Shown here piece after piece: positions 19,910 to 31,734 of a stretch of 64,000 nucleotides of DNA. The DNA is from Shinisaurus crocodilurus (Eukaryota; Chordata; Lepidosauria; Squamata; Shinisauridae), in contig CM037880.1 of the NCBI GenBank assembly GCA_021292165.1, positions 180,131,085 to 180,195,084 of the forward strand. Direction: 5' to 3'. The notes beneath the pieces are model-generated. The model worked only from the letters and a program-made list of their open reading frames with translations. It was not told the origin of the DNA and made no database searches. The position numbers were made by a program, and so were the translations under genes. Within the stretch, counting starts at the first letter, position 1, and every line of letters starts with the position of its first letter.

Positions 19910-20585
19910 GCAGTTGCCAGGGTCACCTGCCCCTAATCTGGCCCGGCCCTGCCCTCTGAAAAGAACAACTAGGGTTTTGCTTTGCTAGTTGTTCATGATG
20001 TAACCTGAGCCACTAAAGTTTGTGCTCTTTTTTGTGGTCTTAAGCTTCAGTGCCTGTTATTTCTAATAATCCTAGCGGGCTTTTTGCAGTTAAATCTGTT
20101 TTTAATCCAAGGATTTGGGTCATTAGCCCTCGCAAGGACAGGGCTAGTATTCAGGGTAGCAGGATCTCTCCTTGGTATGCCCTCCTGGACTTCACAACCC
20201 CCTCTCTGGTTCTATTAAGAATCCTACACCTCAGGAAGGTTTTTTATTTTTATTTTTATTTTTAAATTTTTTTTTTACAGCAGCTAGACTTCAGACTCTC
20301 TCATTAGACACTGTCAGGCAGTGATATAATAGAACTCCCAGTGCCAGCCCAAGAGATTTTGCTGTTGGAGGCAAAGGACAAGATGGCACCCTCACATTAC
20401 GCGTACAGAAGCCAATCAGAGTGGCAGTTCAATCTTACTTCCACAGTTGTGAAGAGAGAGCGTCCCCACCACACCTGCAGGCAGAATTAGGGTTGGGGGG
20501 TAGGGCAGGCTGTGATTAGTATGCACAACACTGCCTTCCAACACCACACCACTGGTCCCTGCAGCTGCCTCACTCTGCCTAATGG
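19910..20585. other. no recognisable gene; T-rich run at 20238-20277
   Basis: 20040-20235 has an open frame that may be LINE-derived because a LINE end lies just beyond, but I see no diagnostic motif. Confidence 0.35.
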
Positions 20586-20587
20586 TA

Positions 20588-20834
20588 CAGTAATACCTTG
20601 GATTACAAGTAACTTGGTTTGAGAGTGTTTTGCAAGACAAGCAAATTTTTAAATATTTATTTTTTAAAAATTGACTTGATATACAAGCGAGGTCTTGCAA
20701 TAGAAGTACTGTAGTACGGCTTAAATTTAAAATCTCTGTACAATTTTGGGGGGGGATTTCGTTTTGATGTAAGAGTGTTTGGATTACAAGCACGTTTCCA
20801 GAACGAATTATGCTCTCAATCCAAGGCATGACTG
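20588..20834. mobile_element. Tc1/mariner-type MITE, copy 1
   Basis: Starts CAGTAATACCTTGGATT, ends CCAAGGCATGACTG, flanked by TA on both sides (20586-20587, 20835-20836), the target preference of Tc1/mariner transposons. 247 bp, non-coding. Inserted into LINE-like sequence. Sister copies at 32724, 38164 and 53069. Confidence 0.9.
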
Positions 20835-20835
20835 T

Positions 20836-21218
20836 ACTCTGCCCTGGAACTGCCTACAAGAAACACCTATGTCTTTGTGGCTCAGGGATCATAGAGGTTG
20901 CCCCTCATCTTCTTCTTGATTGCCCCCTGTATATTGCTGCTTGGGATTCCTTGATACAACCTCTTCTGGATAAGTCTCCAGAGCCCTGTTGAGCAACTCA
21001 TGAGTTACCCATTGGGAAATAAGTAAGTCTAAACCTATTACTGTGAAGGCTGCTAAGTTCATTGTAAAGGCCTGGAAAATTACGGAGGTGTTAGGCCAGG
21101 ATGGTGCCTTTTAGGCCAAAGTGGTTGCAAGGACTATTTTATTTAGTAGTGTATTTATTAAATTTCTCTTGTTTCCGTTTTACTTATGTTCTCTGTATAA
21201 TGTCTTGCTGTCGTTGTT
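20836..21218 (+). pseudogene. LINE ORF2 C-terminal zinc-knuckle fragment and 3' end
   Basis: The frame from about 20850 encodes 'HLCLCGSGIIEVAPHLLLDC', a C-x-C...H-x4-C knuckle like the zf-RVT segment at the end of many LINE ORF2 proteins, then P-L-Y. Stops follow at about 20990, and the sequence runs on as an AT-rich 3' end to the CR1 insertion at 21219. The LINE clade is not identified. The MITE at 20588 cuts it off from any upstream part. Confidence 0.5.
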
Positions 21219-23815
21219 CATAGAATCATAGAAAAGTAGAGTTGGAAGGGGCCTACAAGGCCATCGAGTCCAACCCCCGGCTCAATGCAGGAATCCAGGT
21301 CAAAGCATCCCTGACAGGTGGCCGTCCAGCTTCACCTTGAATGCCTCCAGAGTGGGAGAGCTCACCACCTCCCTAGGTAATTGGTTCCCTTGTCTTATTG
21401 CTCTAACAGTCAGGAATTTTTTCCTGATGTTCAGGTGGAATCTGGGTTCCTGTAACTTGAACCCATTATTCCGTGTCCTGCAAACTGGGATGATCGAGAA
21501 GAGATCCTGGCCCTCCTCTGTTTGACAACCCTTCAAGTACTAGAAGAGTGCTATCATATCTCCCCTCAGTCTCCTCTTCTGAAGGCTAAACATGCCCAGT
21601 TCTTTCAGTCTCTCCTCGTAGGGCCTTGTTTCCAGTCCCTTTATCATCTTTGTTGCCCTCCTCTGAACCTTCTCCAGTTTGTCTACATCCTTCTTAAAGT
21701 GTGGTGCCCAGAACTGGACGCAGTACTCAAGATGAGGCCTAACCAGTGCTGAGTAAAGGGGAATGATCACTTCCCACGATTCAGAAGCTATACTTCTATT
21801 AATGCAGCCCAAAATAGCATTTGCCTTTTTTGCAGCCACATTGCATTGCTGGCTCATATTCAGTTTGTGATCTACCACAATTCCAAGATCCTTCTCACTT
21901 GTAGTATTGTTGAGCCATGTGTCCCCCATTCTGTAACTCTGCATTTGGTTTCCTCTCCCTAGGTGCAGCACTTGGCATTTATCCCTATTAAATTTCATTC
22001 TGTTGTTTTCGGCCCAGCAGCTCCAGCCTATCGAGATCTCTTTGAATTTTGTTTCTGTCTTCCAGAGTATTAGCTGTTCCACCCAACTTTGTGTCATCTG
22101 CAAATTTGATAAGCATTCCCTGAACCTCCTCATCCAAGTCATTAATAAAAATGTTGAAGAGCACTGGGCCCAGGACCGAGCCCTGTGGTACCCCGCTCGT
22201 TACCTCTCCCCAGTTTGAGAAGGTACCATTGATAAGCACTCCTTGAGTCCGATTATGTAGCCAATTGTGGATCCACCTGATAGTTGTTCCATCCAGCCCA
22301 CTTTTAGCTAGCTTGCTAATCAGGATATCATGAGGTACTTTGTCGAAAGCTTTGCTGAAGTCCAGATATATTATGTCCACAGCATTCCCACAGTCCACAA
22401 GGGAGGTTACCCGATCAAAAAATGAGATCAGATTAGTCTGGCAGGATTTGTTCTTGACAAATCCATGCTGGCTTCTAGTAATCACTGCATTGTTTTCAAG
22501 GTGCTTGCAGACTGACTTCTTTATAATCTGCTCCAAAAATTTCCCAGGGATTGATGTTAGATTGACTGGTCTATAGTTCCCAGGTTCCTCCTTCTTGCCC
22601 TTTTTGAAGATGGGAACAACATTTGCCCTCCTCCAGTCATCTGGCAATTCACTTGTCCTCCATGATTTCTCAAAGATAATAGACAGTGGTTCTGAGAGTT
22701 CTTCTGCCAGTTCCTTACTCTAGGATGCAGTTCGTCAGGCCCTGGAGATTTAAACTCGTTCAGAGTAATCAGGTGTTCCTTGACCATTTGCCTATCAATC
22801 TCAAGCTGCAATCCTGCCCCTTCAGTCTGCACTTTAGGTTTGCCAGGGGGGACATAAACTCTCTTTTGGGAGAAGACCGAGACGAAGTAGGAATTGAACA
22901 CTTTTGCCTTTTCTTTGTCTTCTGTTATCAATTTACCATCATCATTGCGTAGTTGAACCACCATTTCTTTCCTCTGTCTTTTACTATGCACGTATCTGAA
23001 GAAAGCTCTTTTGTTGTTTTTAGCATCCCTGGCTAGCCTCAGCTCATTCTCAGCTTTAGCCTTCCTGACACTATTCCTGCAGAACTGTGCTACCTGCCTG
23101 TACTCTTCCCTTGTAGCCTGGCCTTCCTTCCACATCTTATATGTGTCCTTTTTTGTTTTCAGGTCACCTCTGAGTTTTTTGTGAAGCCACACTGGCTTCT
23201 TCTGTTGTCCTCTGCCTTTTTTCCTTGTGGGAATTGTTTGCCATTGTGCCTTTAGAATTTCCTTTTTTAAAAACTCCCACCCATCCTGGGCTCCTTTTCT
23301 CATTAGAGTCACTTGCCATGGGACCTTACTTATCGTTCTGAGTTTGTTAAAATTGGCTTTCCTAAAATCCAGGGTACGCGTTTGGCTACACTCAGCTTTT
23401 GCTTCTTTTAGAATCAAGAACTCAAGTATAACATGGTAACTTTCCCCCAGAGTTCCCGAAACTGCCGAAACTTTATCCACTAACTCGTCTCTGTTGGTTA
23501 GAATCAGGTCAAGGATAGCCGATCCTCTGGTTCCTTCCTCCACTTTCTGTAGGAGGAAGTTATCAGCAACACAAGTCAGGAATTTCTGGGAGGGGCCATG
23601 TTTGGCAGAATTTGTCTCCCAACAGATATCGGGGAAATTGAAGTCACCCATCACTACTACATCATGGCTCCTTGAAACATTGGCAATTTGCTTTTCAAAA
23701 GTTTCATCCTCGTCTTCTCCTTGATTGGGTGATCGGTAGTAGACTCCAACCGCCGTGTTCGTCTTATTCTTTGCCCCCTTTATTTTAACCCAGATGTTGT
23801 TGTTATAGCCTGGAT
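21219..23815 (-). mobile_element. CR1 LINE, 5'-truncated
   Basis: The minus strand ends at 21219 with the typical CR1 terminus ('gttggactcgatggccttg', 'ccttccaactct', 'tatgattctatg'). The element runs back through reverse transcriptase into the C-terminal half of the endonuclease and stops abruptly at about 23815 beside an (AAAT)n run, the usual 5' truncation of target-primed insertion. It sits inside the 3' end of another LINE (20836-21218). Confidence 0.93.
21240..23810 (-). pseudogene. CR1 ORF2 (endonuclease C-terminal part + reverse transcriptase), multiply frameshifted
   Basis: Read on the minus strand: Y-Y-R-S-P, then M-G-D-F-N-F-P-D-I-C-W, then 'DLILTNRDELVDKV'. The endonuclease S-D-H motif reads S-Y-H, so a catalytic Asp is lost. 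Reverse transcriptase has [24 protein letters not shown] and catalytic F-A-D-D at about 22105. The thumb has '[19 protein letters not shown]'. Frame breaks lie near 22720 (endonuclease-RT linker), 22040-22100 (just after the catalytic motif) and 21538 (C-terminus). The upstream endonuclease half is missing. Confidence 0.9.
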
Positions 23816-25138
23816 GGGTTTTTGACAAATAAATAAATAAATAAAATAATCCTAGTACACAAGGATACAACAGCACTGTGCCTTCTGGATCATTCATTGG
23901 GGTAGGGAGATAATAGAAGAGCACTTGTGAACTCTCAACACCTCTTTAGGGAGGTCAGCCTTTCTAAGAAGTGCCATTCATGATCTTAGTGCAGATGGCA
24001 CAAATGAAACCACCAATGTTTTGTGGCAACGGACCTGCCACTTGCAGTCTGGCAACAACTAAATAAGTTCACATATGTTTTATGCAACAGTCATTCTGTT
24101 TAAGCAAAAATGTGTAAATTTGCCATGGTTCTTTGGGCACAGTTTTAAAGTGGCCCACTGTTCCAATCAAATTTCCCACTCCAGGCTTCATCAGCCTTTT
24201 AAACATGTACTGTTTCTTGGACATGGGTTTTGAACTGCCAGTAAAGTTGTATGACAGCTTAATGAGGTGCAGCGTAATGTGTCCTCCTTAAGCTATCCAG
24301 AGAAAATCTAGGCAGGTCAAGATGTAACTGAGTTTTGTCAAATAATGTAATCTAAACAATTTGCTGTTTTTCTTTAAAAAAAAATAATAATTAAAAAAAA
24401 GATTAAAGCGTGTCTTCTATGAAATGCCTGGGGCTATGAGGAAAAGGTGATGTGGTTCTACTAAATTCAGAAGCTATAGATTAATGGTCCTGTCAGAATG
24501 GATCTGAAGGAAGCTCATTCAACATGCCTTTGGGCTAGATGGTGTTATTCACCAGCAGCTAAGGTCACATGTTTTCAGGTATAGACAGTGCAAGTAAGGA
24601 CAGGCTGCTTCTGTGCCTGATTGGGCAAGGGTCGTCTGTAGCATCCATTCAATGAAGTTGGCATGGGCCTGAGAGGAGAGGCTCTGAGAATGCAGCTGAG
24701 GGAATTATGAGACCTCTACTAGGCTGCAATCTGTAGCTTCATTTAGCTTGCTCCCCACCCCCAAGGAATTTGTGTACCTTTTGCTAGACAGTGAGGAATT
24801 TTGAGCTTACTTTAACTGACTAAGTAGTTGGCTTCTTATTGATCATAAAATGTAATGAGAGGTATGTATTGTGTTTTTGGCATAAAAGTGAACCAAGACG
24901 CACAGATTTTTCAGTAAAATGAGTGGGCTGGCCTTTAATGCAGTTTAGTGCCCTCCATGAAATGTGAAAGATACTGGACTTATCTGATTGGTTTCTTCAC
25001 CCAATCTATTTGTTCAGTAGTCAATCAAATCAATCAAATGATGTTGCCGCTCGCTTTTCATAATCTCGCTAGTGAAGTGACTGCCCTACCACTGATGCTG
25101 AAATGGGCCTTTCGAAGGACCATCACTCATTCCCTGAC
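23816..25138. other. no recognisable gene
   Basis: Begins with a short (AAAT)n run, then unique-looking DNA. Confidence 0.4.
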
Positions 25139-25381
25139 TTTTAATTTAATTTTTTTATTTATTATATTTATACCCTGCCTTTTTTCCTGCAAGGAACCCA
25201 AGGTGGCTTACATAATCCTCCTCTCCACTTTATCCTCACAACAACCCTGTGAAGTAGGTTAGGCTGAGAGTCAGTGACTGGCCCAAAGTCACCCAGTGAG
25301 TTTCATGGCCAAGTGTGGACTAGAACCCGGATCTCCTGAGTCCCAGTCCAACGCTCTCACCACTACGCCACACTGGCTCTC
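25139..25381 (-). mobile_element. Sauria-type SINE
   Basis: Near-complete copy in minus orientation: tail (TTTA)n, 'accctgccttttttcctgc', 'acaacaaccctgtgaagta', 'tcacccagtgagtttcatgg', then the tRNA-like head read as 'acgccacactggctctca'. Confidence 0.9.
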
Positions 25382-25514
25382 AATTTTTTAATTTTTCAGT
25401 GCCTCAGAATTGGGCAAGTGGGATCATGTTGTTCTTGTTAGTCTTTTGCAAGTGCGCTCTTTCAGCTGTCCGATATGTGTGGTCTTGCCTGCTCAATTTC
25501 TTTGTCTGTTTCAT

Positions 25515-26410
25515 CTGTGAAAGGGGAAAATGGGTGGGGGGGGGGCAGCTGAAGGAGCAACTGCACCAAAAGTGGGGGGGGGGGAGGACAATATCTCCCC
25601 CTTGGCAATGTGGTCCTCTCAGTTTTAAGTGTTGGATTGACAGTATCCTCCACCTTTTCAACACTTCCCCCATGCTCCAGCTACTCCAGAAAGGGAAGAT
25701 ATTAACATATACACACACCCTTTTTGCAGCTCCTTTCCAGAGCACTTACTGCTACAGTTACTGAGATTCCTTGACAGTTTGTTGTTGTTGTTGTTGTTGT
25801 CTTAAGTTAGAAGGTGGCTGCATGAGATGGAGTGAATGGGGCCCTATTGGGGTGGGTGTAATTGCATGCGGGTGCTGGCTGCGGGTGCAGAATTTGTCCC
25901 ATTCTGCTCCGTCCCATTCTGCTGCCCTCTAAGGGATTTTTTTTAAAAAACTGTTTGGAATATTTGCACTGTAAGAGGGGGGGGACTGGGAAGTAAATGG
26001 AGGGGAAATGTACCCAAATTTAATGGCTGGAAAGTAAACAGTAATGGAGCAATTAACACAGGTGCACAAAATTGCTCTCCATTACTTCCCCAGCCCTTAA
26101 ATCGGTGCAAATTTCCCCTCCCTTTACTTCCCAGCCATTAAATTAAATAGAATATTTCTGCAGGGTTGTTGTTTTTTTTTAGAATTGTAAGGGAACCACA
26201 GTAACCGCAGCAGTAAGTGCTCCAAAAATGAGCTGCAAAAAGGGGAACCAAGTTAATATCTTCCCTTTCTGGTTGAAAAGGTGGAGGGTATTGAGAGCTG
26301 TCAGTTCAACACTTAAAATCAGGAGGATCACATTACTAAGTGGGTGATATTGTCCCCTCCCCCCTTTTGGTGCACCTTCTTTTTTGCCACTTTCCCCCTT
26401 TTACTGGTGC
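25515..26410. mobile_element. long inverted-repeat (foldback) element
   Basis: 25540-25760 is repeated in inverted form at 26190-26400: 'gcagtaagtgctc', 'gagctgcaaaaagg', 'ttaatatcttccctttctgg', 'gaaaaggtggagg' and 'caacacttaaaa' on the plus strand of the right arm match the complement of the left arm. Nested inside, about 25985-26055 and 26075-26145 form a second inverted pair (CTGGGAAGTAAA, GGAGGGGAAAT, GGGAAGTAATGGAG). The whole block is one imperfect palindrome centred near 26065. No transposase relic seen. Confidence 0.8.
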
Positions 26411-26475
26411 TTTTCCATTGACAACTTGGCAACTGGAATCCGGCAACTGTGTGTAAATTAGCCTATATGCCAGCC

Positions 26476-26608
26476 AGTGTTCTCCAACCTTGGGTCCCCA
26501 GATGTTTTTGGCCTACAACTCCCAGCATGCCCCAGCCAGCTATGCTGGCTGGGGCATGCTGGGAGTGGTAGGCCAAAAACATCTGGGGACTCAAGGTTGG
26601 AGAACACT
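26476..26608. mobile_element. near-perfect 133-bp palindrome (MITE)
   Basis: Arms 26476-26540 and 26544-26608 are 65 nt each with 3 nt between them and two mismatches. The inner arm carries 'ggcctacaactcccagcatg'. It belongs to the window's palindromic MITE family and is by far the best preserved copy. Confidence 0.92.
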
Positions 26609-26614
26609 GCTATA

Positions 26615-26969
26615 TGCAGTCTGGCTGTTGTCTGTTACCTACTCCACTTTGCTGCTCCCTTTGACAGCTGAAACATACAAGTAAATTGACCAGGAAAGAC
26701 TACACATATCTGACAGCTGTAAGAGTGCACTTGCAAAAGACTGACAAAAATAATAACATTATTTTTAAAAATTATGAATATGGGTTGCGCAACTTTTAGG
26801 GACTGAAAAAACCCCTGACCCCCCCAACTGCACTTTTTTGAGGCTCTGAAAAATATTTTTTTAAATGGCAGCAAATAAAAAGCGTAGTGATCAGCATGGG
26901 GAGGGGGAGACAAGATGGGTTCTGCTGCGAAGGACACTGGGATATGTGCTGGAGCTGGCTGGAGGTCTG
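26615..26969. other. no recognisable feature
   Basis: Unique-looking; a C-run at 26818-26826. Confidence 0.35.
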
Positions 26970-27105
26970 AGGGAGAGAACAACCCACAGTAACCCCGATT
27001 TTCTGTCTGGCATACCATGGGTTGTTCAGCAAACAGCCACCCCACCGTGGCTTATTTGCAGGGTAGCTTAGCATGTCATGCGAACGTGCCCAGTGAAACA
27101 GATTG
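26970..27105. mobile_element. AACCCA-family MITE, right part
   Basis: 'aacaacccacagtaacccc', 'catgggttgttcagc' and closing 'catgtcatgcgaacgtgccc' match the ends and motifs of the 33901-34680 family. Left end not found. Confidence 0.45.
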
Positions 27106-27148
27106 ACTCAGGAAGTGGTTGGCTTGGCTCTCCTTTGCTATAGGTATT

Positions 27149-27909
27149 TGTGTTTGTGAAGGACCGCCGCCGGTCCTTTCCTGCAAGATCGGGAGCTACA
27201 TGGCTAATTTGACAGCTCAGAGCTCCTGTTTGCGTTCCCCGGGTCAAATCGGGTCAGTTACACTGCATTGAGGCATCTAGTGAAAACGAAACTACTCCTT
27301 AGGCAAAAGTGAAACCAGTTTATTAGCAGGAGTAAACACACAAATTATGTAGGGGGGATAAGGGAATGAAACAGGCAGAACTATCAAACAAAAAAGAACC
27401 TACGCTATTCTCTGCTAACATCGGAGAATCTACCCTAGTCTAATACTAGAAACTATGACAGACTTACAGCAAAAGTACCCAGGCGGTCTGCTTGGGGGTT
27501 GAGTGTCCGGGCTGGCCTGAGCTGACGACCCACTTCGTGCTCCCTTGCACCTTGTTCTCAACAACTCCTAGAAGCCTTGGTTGCTTCTTTTACCCCCTCG
27601 CTCCCCCCGACCCCTCCCTGCACTGACAGGACAAACCGGTCTGGCCAGGCGGGAGGGGTGCTGAGGTTTCTGCGCCACCTTGCCCATGGCTCATCAAGGT
27701 GCTCGGAAGGTACTTGGCAACCCATTGAGGGTGCTTGGGGGGAAACCTCCTAAATGTAAATATGTGTCTCTTGGCAACCCATTGAGGGTACTTGGGGGAA
27801 AACATCTGAATTTCAATGTATGCTTTGGTCTGAGCTCTCCTGCCCTGGACAGGGATTATGCAGGTGAAATGTGGGCAAAGTGTGTGTTCTGTCAGGCTTT
27901 CTCTACACA
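27149..27909 (-). mobile_element. solo LTR (probable), 761 bp
   Basis: Plus-strand TGTGTTTGTG...CTCTACACA gives TGTG...CACA ends, flanked by the 5-bp duplication GTATT (27144-27148 and 27910-27914). On the minus strand an AATAAA signal lies near 27313, within 'ctgctaataaactggtt', preceded by a GC-rich promoter-like stretch. A 33-nt direct repeat lies in the presumed U3. No internal retroviral or Gypsy-like region adjoins it, consistent with LTR-LTR recombination. ERV versus Gypsy is not resolved. Confidence 0.6.
27713..27802. repeat. 33-nt direct repeat in the presumed U3
   Basis: The block from 'cttggcaacccattgagggt' to 'aaac' occurs at 27713 and again at 27770 with few differences. Direct repeats of this kind often mark enhancers in LTR U3 regions. 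Confidence 0.75.
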
Positions 27910-27914
27910 GTATT

Positions 27915-30040
27915 TAATCAGACCACCATCTGATCATGGGCTGGACCACCATCTATCAGGAATGTTGTAGTTGCATCCTGCATTGTAGATCCTGTATCGA
28001 GCAGGGTCTTGGACTAGTGTTCTCCAACTCTAAAACTTCAGTGTTTCTTTTAGACTGCAGTCCAGAGTAACAGAAACACATGAACCAAAATAGTTCTGGG
28101 AAAAGATATCTCCTTCCATCTCTTACTTTAGCAAAATTGCTTACTCTTACAAAGTGCTACCCCACCCCAATGCAAATTACCTAGATTCACCAGGAGTAAG
28201 AAACATAAAGCAAATGATATGTAAAAGGACCAGCTAGCATTTAGAATGCTGGATGTAAGCTGACAAGACATACAAGGTTTGGAACTCATTTGACCAGGAG
28301 AAGACTAAGATTCATAAAAAGGGAAACAGAACAACTGTTTTGTCTGCCTTGCTATGTGTCTTGGCTCAACTTCTGGAGCTTCCCTATAGGACTTAGAGGC
28401 TGAAGTCATTGACTGAAAGCTGTGGGGTTAGTTTAGAAAAAGGACCAGTATACCTTACAATAATGAGAAGTGTGGACCAGCTCACTCAGGAAATAGCAAA
28501 ACTAACCAAACCAAAATGGGACTGTTACTGTTCAGGGGTAAGTATTGTGAACCATCAGAATAGTACGCTGGAGGGAGCTGACTGCATATAACTGATCCTT
28601 TAGAAAATATGTCGCTAATTTCTTTCTTTTCCCACCCAGTTCATAGAAAAATAAACACCAAGGGCTGAATATCTTAAACATGAGAATGTGTTCATTTTGA
28701 AGCCCTTGAATTACTGGTTTGTTTTGTAGGCTTCATGATTGCTAGCTCTTATTTAAAAGTGCATAGGGAGAAGGGAAATTAAGAGTACCCTAAGGAACTG
28801 AAAACATAAAGATCACTGAAGAGAAAGCATGGGGCTGCGATCTTCAGCACATTTACGTGGACACATGTTCCATTTAAACTGATGTGACCTTTCACGTATA
28901 TGTACGTGTGCTGTTGTAGAATATAGAATAGTGCAGGCCTCTGTTTTCTAAACCAATTTTGAATACCTTGCTTCATGAAAATGAGTAATTGAAATGAAAT
29001 TGGACATGTGAATCCTGCTCATAGTTAAGATGGTATTAAGGAAGCGCTCATTCCACACTTCTAAGCATGCTTGCTCTCATGCTTCCAAAGCTTTGTTGTT
29101 TTAGAATCCAAAAAATCTAAGACTTGTATGTGCTGTGATTTACTGTAATTCTTTAAGGTTCCTGTTGAAAACAATTGAGAGTTTCCTGCTGATTTCAATA
29201 GGGGCAGAATTGGGCTCATGTGTTTATGATTTAACACTTTCTTCTGGGAGGGTTGAGGGGGAAAGGATTATGGCTCTTAAAACTCTCAGACTGGAGCTGT
29301 CGCACAGCGTGATTAAATAGCTATTCTTTTATTTCCCCTTTATAAACAAAACAGTGGTAGAGGAACCTTTTTGATGTTTAGCATGCTGCATTTCATCATA
29401 TGAAAGCTAGGGGAGGTCTTGTAAGCTGATTAAATAAAACCAACACGAGTCACAGGAAGGAAAGAAAATGGTTGGGTTGACTTGAGCAAAAGTTTTAAGC
29501 AGCCAATATTGGACTGGAGTTTGCTGTTTCAGTAGCCAAGTGAACTTTGGGAGGAGAATTGCTGGTGTATTTTTTCCCAGAACTCTGACAGAGAAGTTTG
29601 CACATAAAGGACCAGGCATCAGGGAGGATGATGATAAATACATACAGTATGTTTTATTCTAGTGCACTGTGAGATGAGGCTACTTGCCTATTTTCACCAT
29701 GCTGAAATGAATTGCATATTTATATTTAGAGGCACAAAATATTTGAATTTTCTACTGTTTGTGGGAAAGAATTACCTTGTTTTCTAAATTACCTTGTTTT
29801 CTAAATTACCTTGTTTTCTAAATCGGTGTTATACTTTCAAGTTTCATTGAATTTTCCACAGTTTTCCGTATTTATGGCTACTGTCTGCAATTGTAGCAAA
29901 AGAGCAAATATTTTGCCCATGTAAAAGAGTGTCTTCCCCACCCCTGACCAAAGTTAGTTTCAGGTTCATTTTAAGCATGGACTACATTGGGATTGGCCAT
30001 ATATCAGCTGCCTGTATGCCCTTATGGTAATATCAGTGTT
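27915..30040. other. no recognisable gene
   Basis: About 2.1 kb of AT-rich unique-looking sequence apart from the 17-bp tandem repeat listed separately. Confidence 0.45.
29771..29821. repeat. 17-bp tandem repeat, three copies
   Basis: ATTACCTTGTTTTCTAA three times in a row without a mismatch. Confidence 0.95.
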
Positions 30041-30046
30041 CTGCTG

Positions 30047-30180
30047 AATGTGGGATTCTGTTGAATCTTGACCATTAAATTTAAGTTCAACACAGGGTTG
30101 GTCACTAAACAGGTTTATTAACAGGGTTATATACAGTTTCTAGCAATTTACAAAACAGGCCTGCAGCAGGTTTCCCTAAG
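30047..30180. other. possible LTR-like polyadenylation region
   Basis: Minus strand reads 'tgtatataaccctg', then 'ttaataaacctg', resembling a TATA-like box and an AATAAA signal. I could not pair ends or a target duplication, so this is weak. Confidence 0.2.
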
Positions 30181-30221
30181 GGAAGAGAATTAGTGGGGCA
30201 GCGAGTAGGTTGGTTACTTAT

Positions 30222-30575
30222 ACATTGCCAAAAAGAGGACAAAATGGGACACAAATTTCAATACAATTTGCATATGCTAATTTATACGTATAGATGCATA
30301 TTTAGAAATAGTTACTATAATTTAAATAGAAATTTAATACATCTCACCATAGTGGGGAAGGCTGTGACCAGGTGACTCGTGTGCCGGCTCAGTCTGCTGT
30401 CCAGGTAACTGTGGCTGGGAAACTTCAAGACCTCTGCTGCTCTCCCTTCTTATGGCTAAACTGGACAGCCCTTCAAACAGATGATGTTTTCAGATGGAGA
30501 ACTGTCCTCTGACAGCCCTTCAAATAGAGAACTGCCCTCTGTAAAGTAGGACATATGCCCATCCTTATGGGGAAG
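30222..30575. mobile_element. unclassified interspersed repeat, copy B
   Basis: Co-linear with 18120-18485. It carries an extra local duplication: 'cagcccttcaaa' followed by 'gagaactg' occurs twice at 30467-30530. Confidence 0.65.
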
Positions 30576-30632
30576 AGTCTGAAGACTGAGTTGTATTTAA
30601 GGGGAAAATGCACAATGAATTCCCAATTCTGA

Positions 30633-30634
<2 letters not shown>

Positions 30635-30664
<30 letters not shown>

Positions 30665-30676
30665 TACTACTACTAC
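30635..30676. repeat. (TTA)n-(CTA)n microsatellite at a SINE tail
   Basis: About 11 ATT units pass into about 5 ACT units directly at the A-rich end of the following minus-strand SINE, which probably seeded it. Confidence 0.9.
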
Positions 30677-30895
30677 ATTTACATATCCCGCCTTTTTTCC
30701 TGCAAGGAACCCACGGTGACTTACATAATCCTCCTCCTCCTCTCCATTTTATCCTCACAACAACCCTGTGAGGTAGGTTAGGCTGAGAGTCAGTGACTGG
30801 CCCAAAGTCACCCAGTGAGTATCATGGCCTAGCGGGGACTAGAACCCGGATCTCCCGAGTCCCAGTCCAACACTCAAACCACTACGCCACACAAG
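30677..30895 (-). mobile_element. Sauria-type SINE
   Basis: 'atatcccgccttttttcctg', 'acaacaaccctgtgaggta', 'agtcacccagtgagtatc' and the tRNA-like head ending 'actacgccacac'. Confidence 0.88.
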
Positions 30896-30904
30896 GATTG
30901 CCAG

Positions 30905-31720
30905 CTCTTAAACTAAACAATATAAAAGTTTTTTAAAAAAATCCTAACCCACCCCATATTCCCACCTGAAAAACCATGTTTTTAAAGCACGGCAGAAGTT
31001 CATCAAGGAGGGGACATGTCAAAGGTCACTGGGGAGGGAGTTCCATAACTTGGGGACTGCCACAGAGAAGGCCCTCTTCCTAGTCCCCACCAGCCTGGCT
31101 GCTCTGGCCAATGGGACAAGGAGAAGGCCATCCGTGGCAGACCTTGTTGAGTGGCCTACTTGATGTGGCTGGAGGCGCTCCTTGAGATAGACTGGACTGG
31201 AGCCGTATAGGGTTTTAAAGGTCAAAACCAACACCTTGAATTCAGCCTGGCAAGCAACTGGTAGCCAGTGTAAGTCCTTGAGCACTGGAGTGATGTGATC
31301 TCTCTGGCAGCTGCCTTTAACCAGGCAAGCCGCCGCATTCTGTACCAGCTGTAGCTTCCGGACTGTCTTCCAGGGTAACCCCACTTAGAGCGCATTACAG
31401 TAGTCTAGGTGAGATGAGACCAAGGCGTGAACCACCAATGGGACCAGATGATTAGGAAGGTAGGGGCGCAACTGCCGCATCAGATGAAGCTGATACAGCG
31501 CCGCCCGACTCACAGCTGCCACCTGAGCCTCCATGGACAGCTGGGAGTCTAGAATGACTCCCAAGCTGCGGACCTGGTCCTTCAGGGGTAGATGTACCCC
31601 ATTCAGCACCAGGTCAACATCCCCTAACCTCCCCTTGTCTCCCACCAGAAGTACCTCGGTCTTGTCGGGGTTCAGCCTCAGCATGTTTATCTTCTGACAC
31701 TGAAGAGTTTCATCATGCAT
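30905..31720 (-). mobile_element. L2-clade LINE, 3' fragment
   Basis: The minus strand encodes two ORF2 pieces: 31385-31720 (L-R-L-N-P-D-K-T-E-V-L-L-V-G, then 'LKDQVRSLGVILDSQLSM') and 31019-31384 ('LQLVQNAAACLVKGS', then 'FKVLVLTFKTLYGSSPVYLK'). A stop or shift separates them near 31385. The 3' end matches 'ctgttcaggcgggaatatgg' of the element at 9090-12668. This copy keeps the stretch deleted from that element. Confidence 0.9.
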
Positions 31721-31734
31721 AAAACGGTTAATCT

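Noticed and set aside
25404..25764. Frames of 113 and 121 codons
   Set aside because: Occupy an arm of the long foldback element and G/C homopolymer runs.
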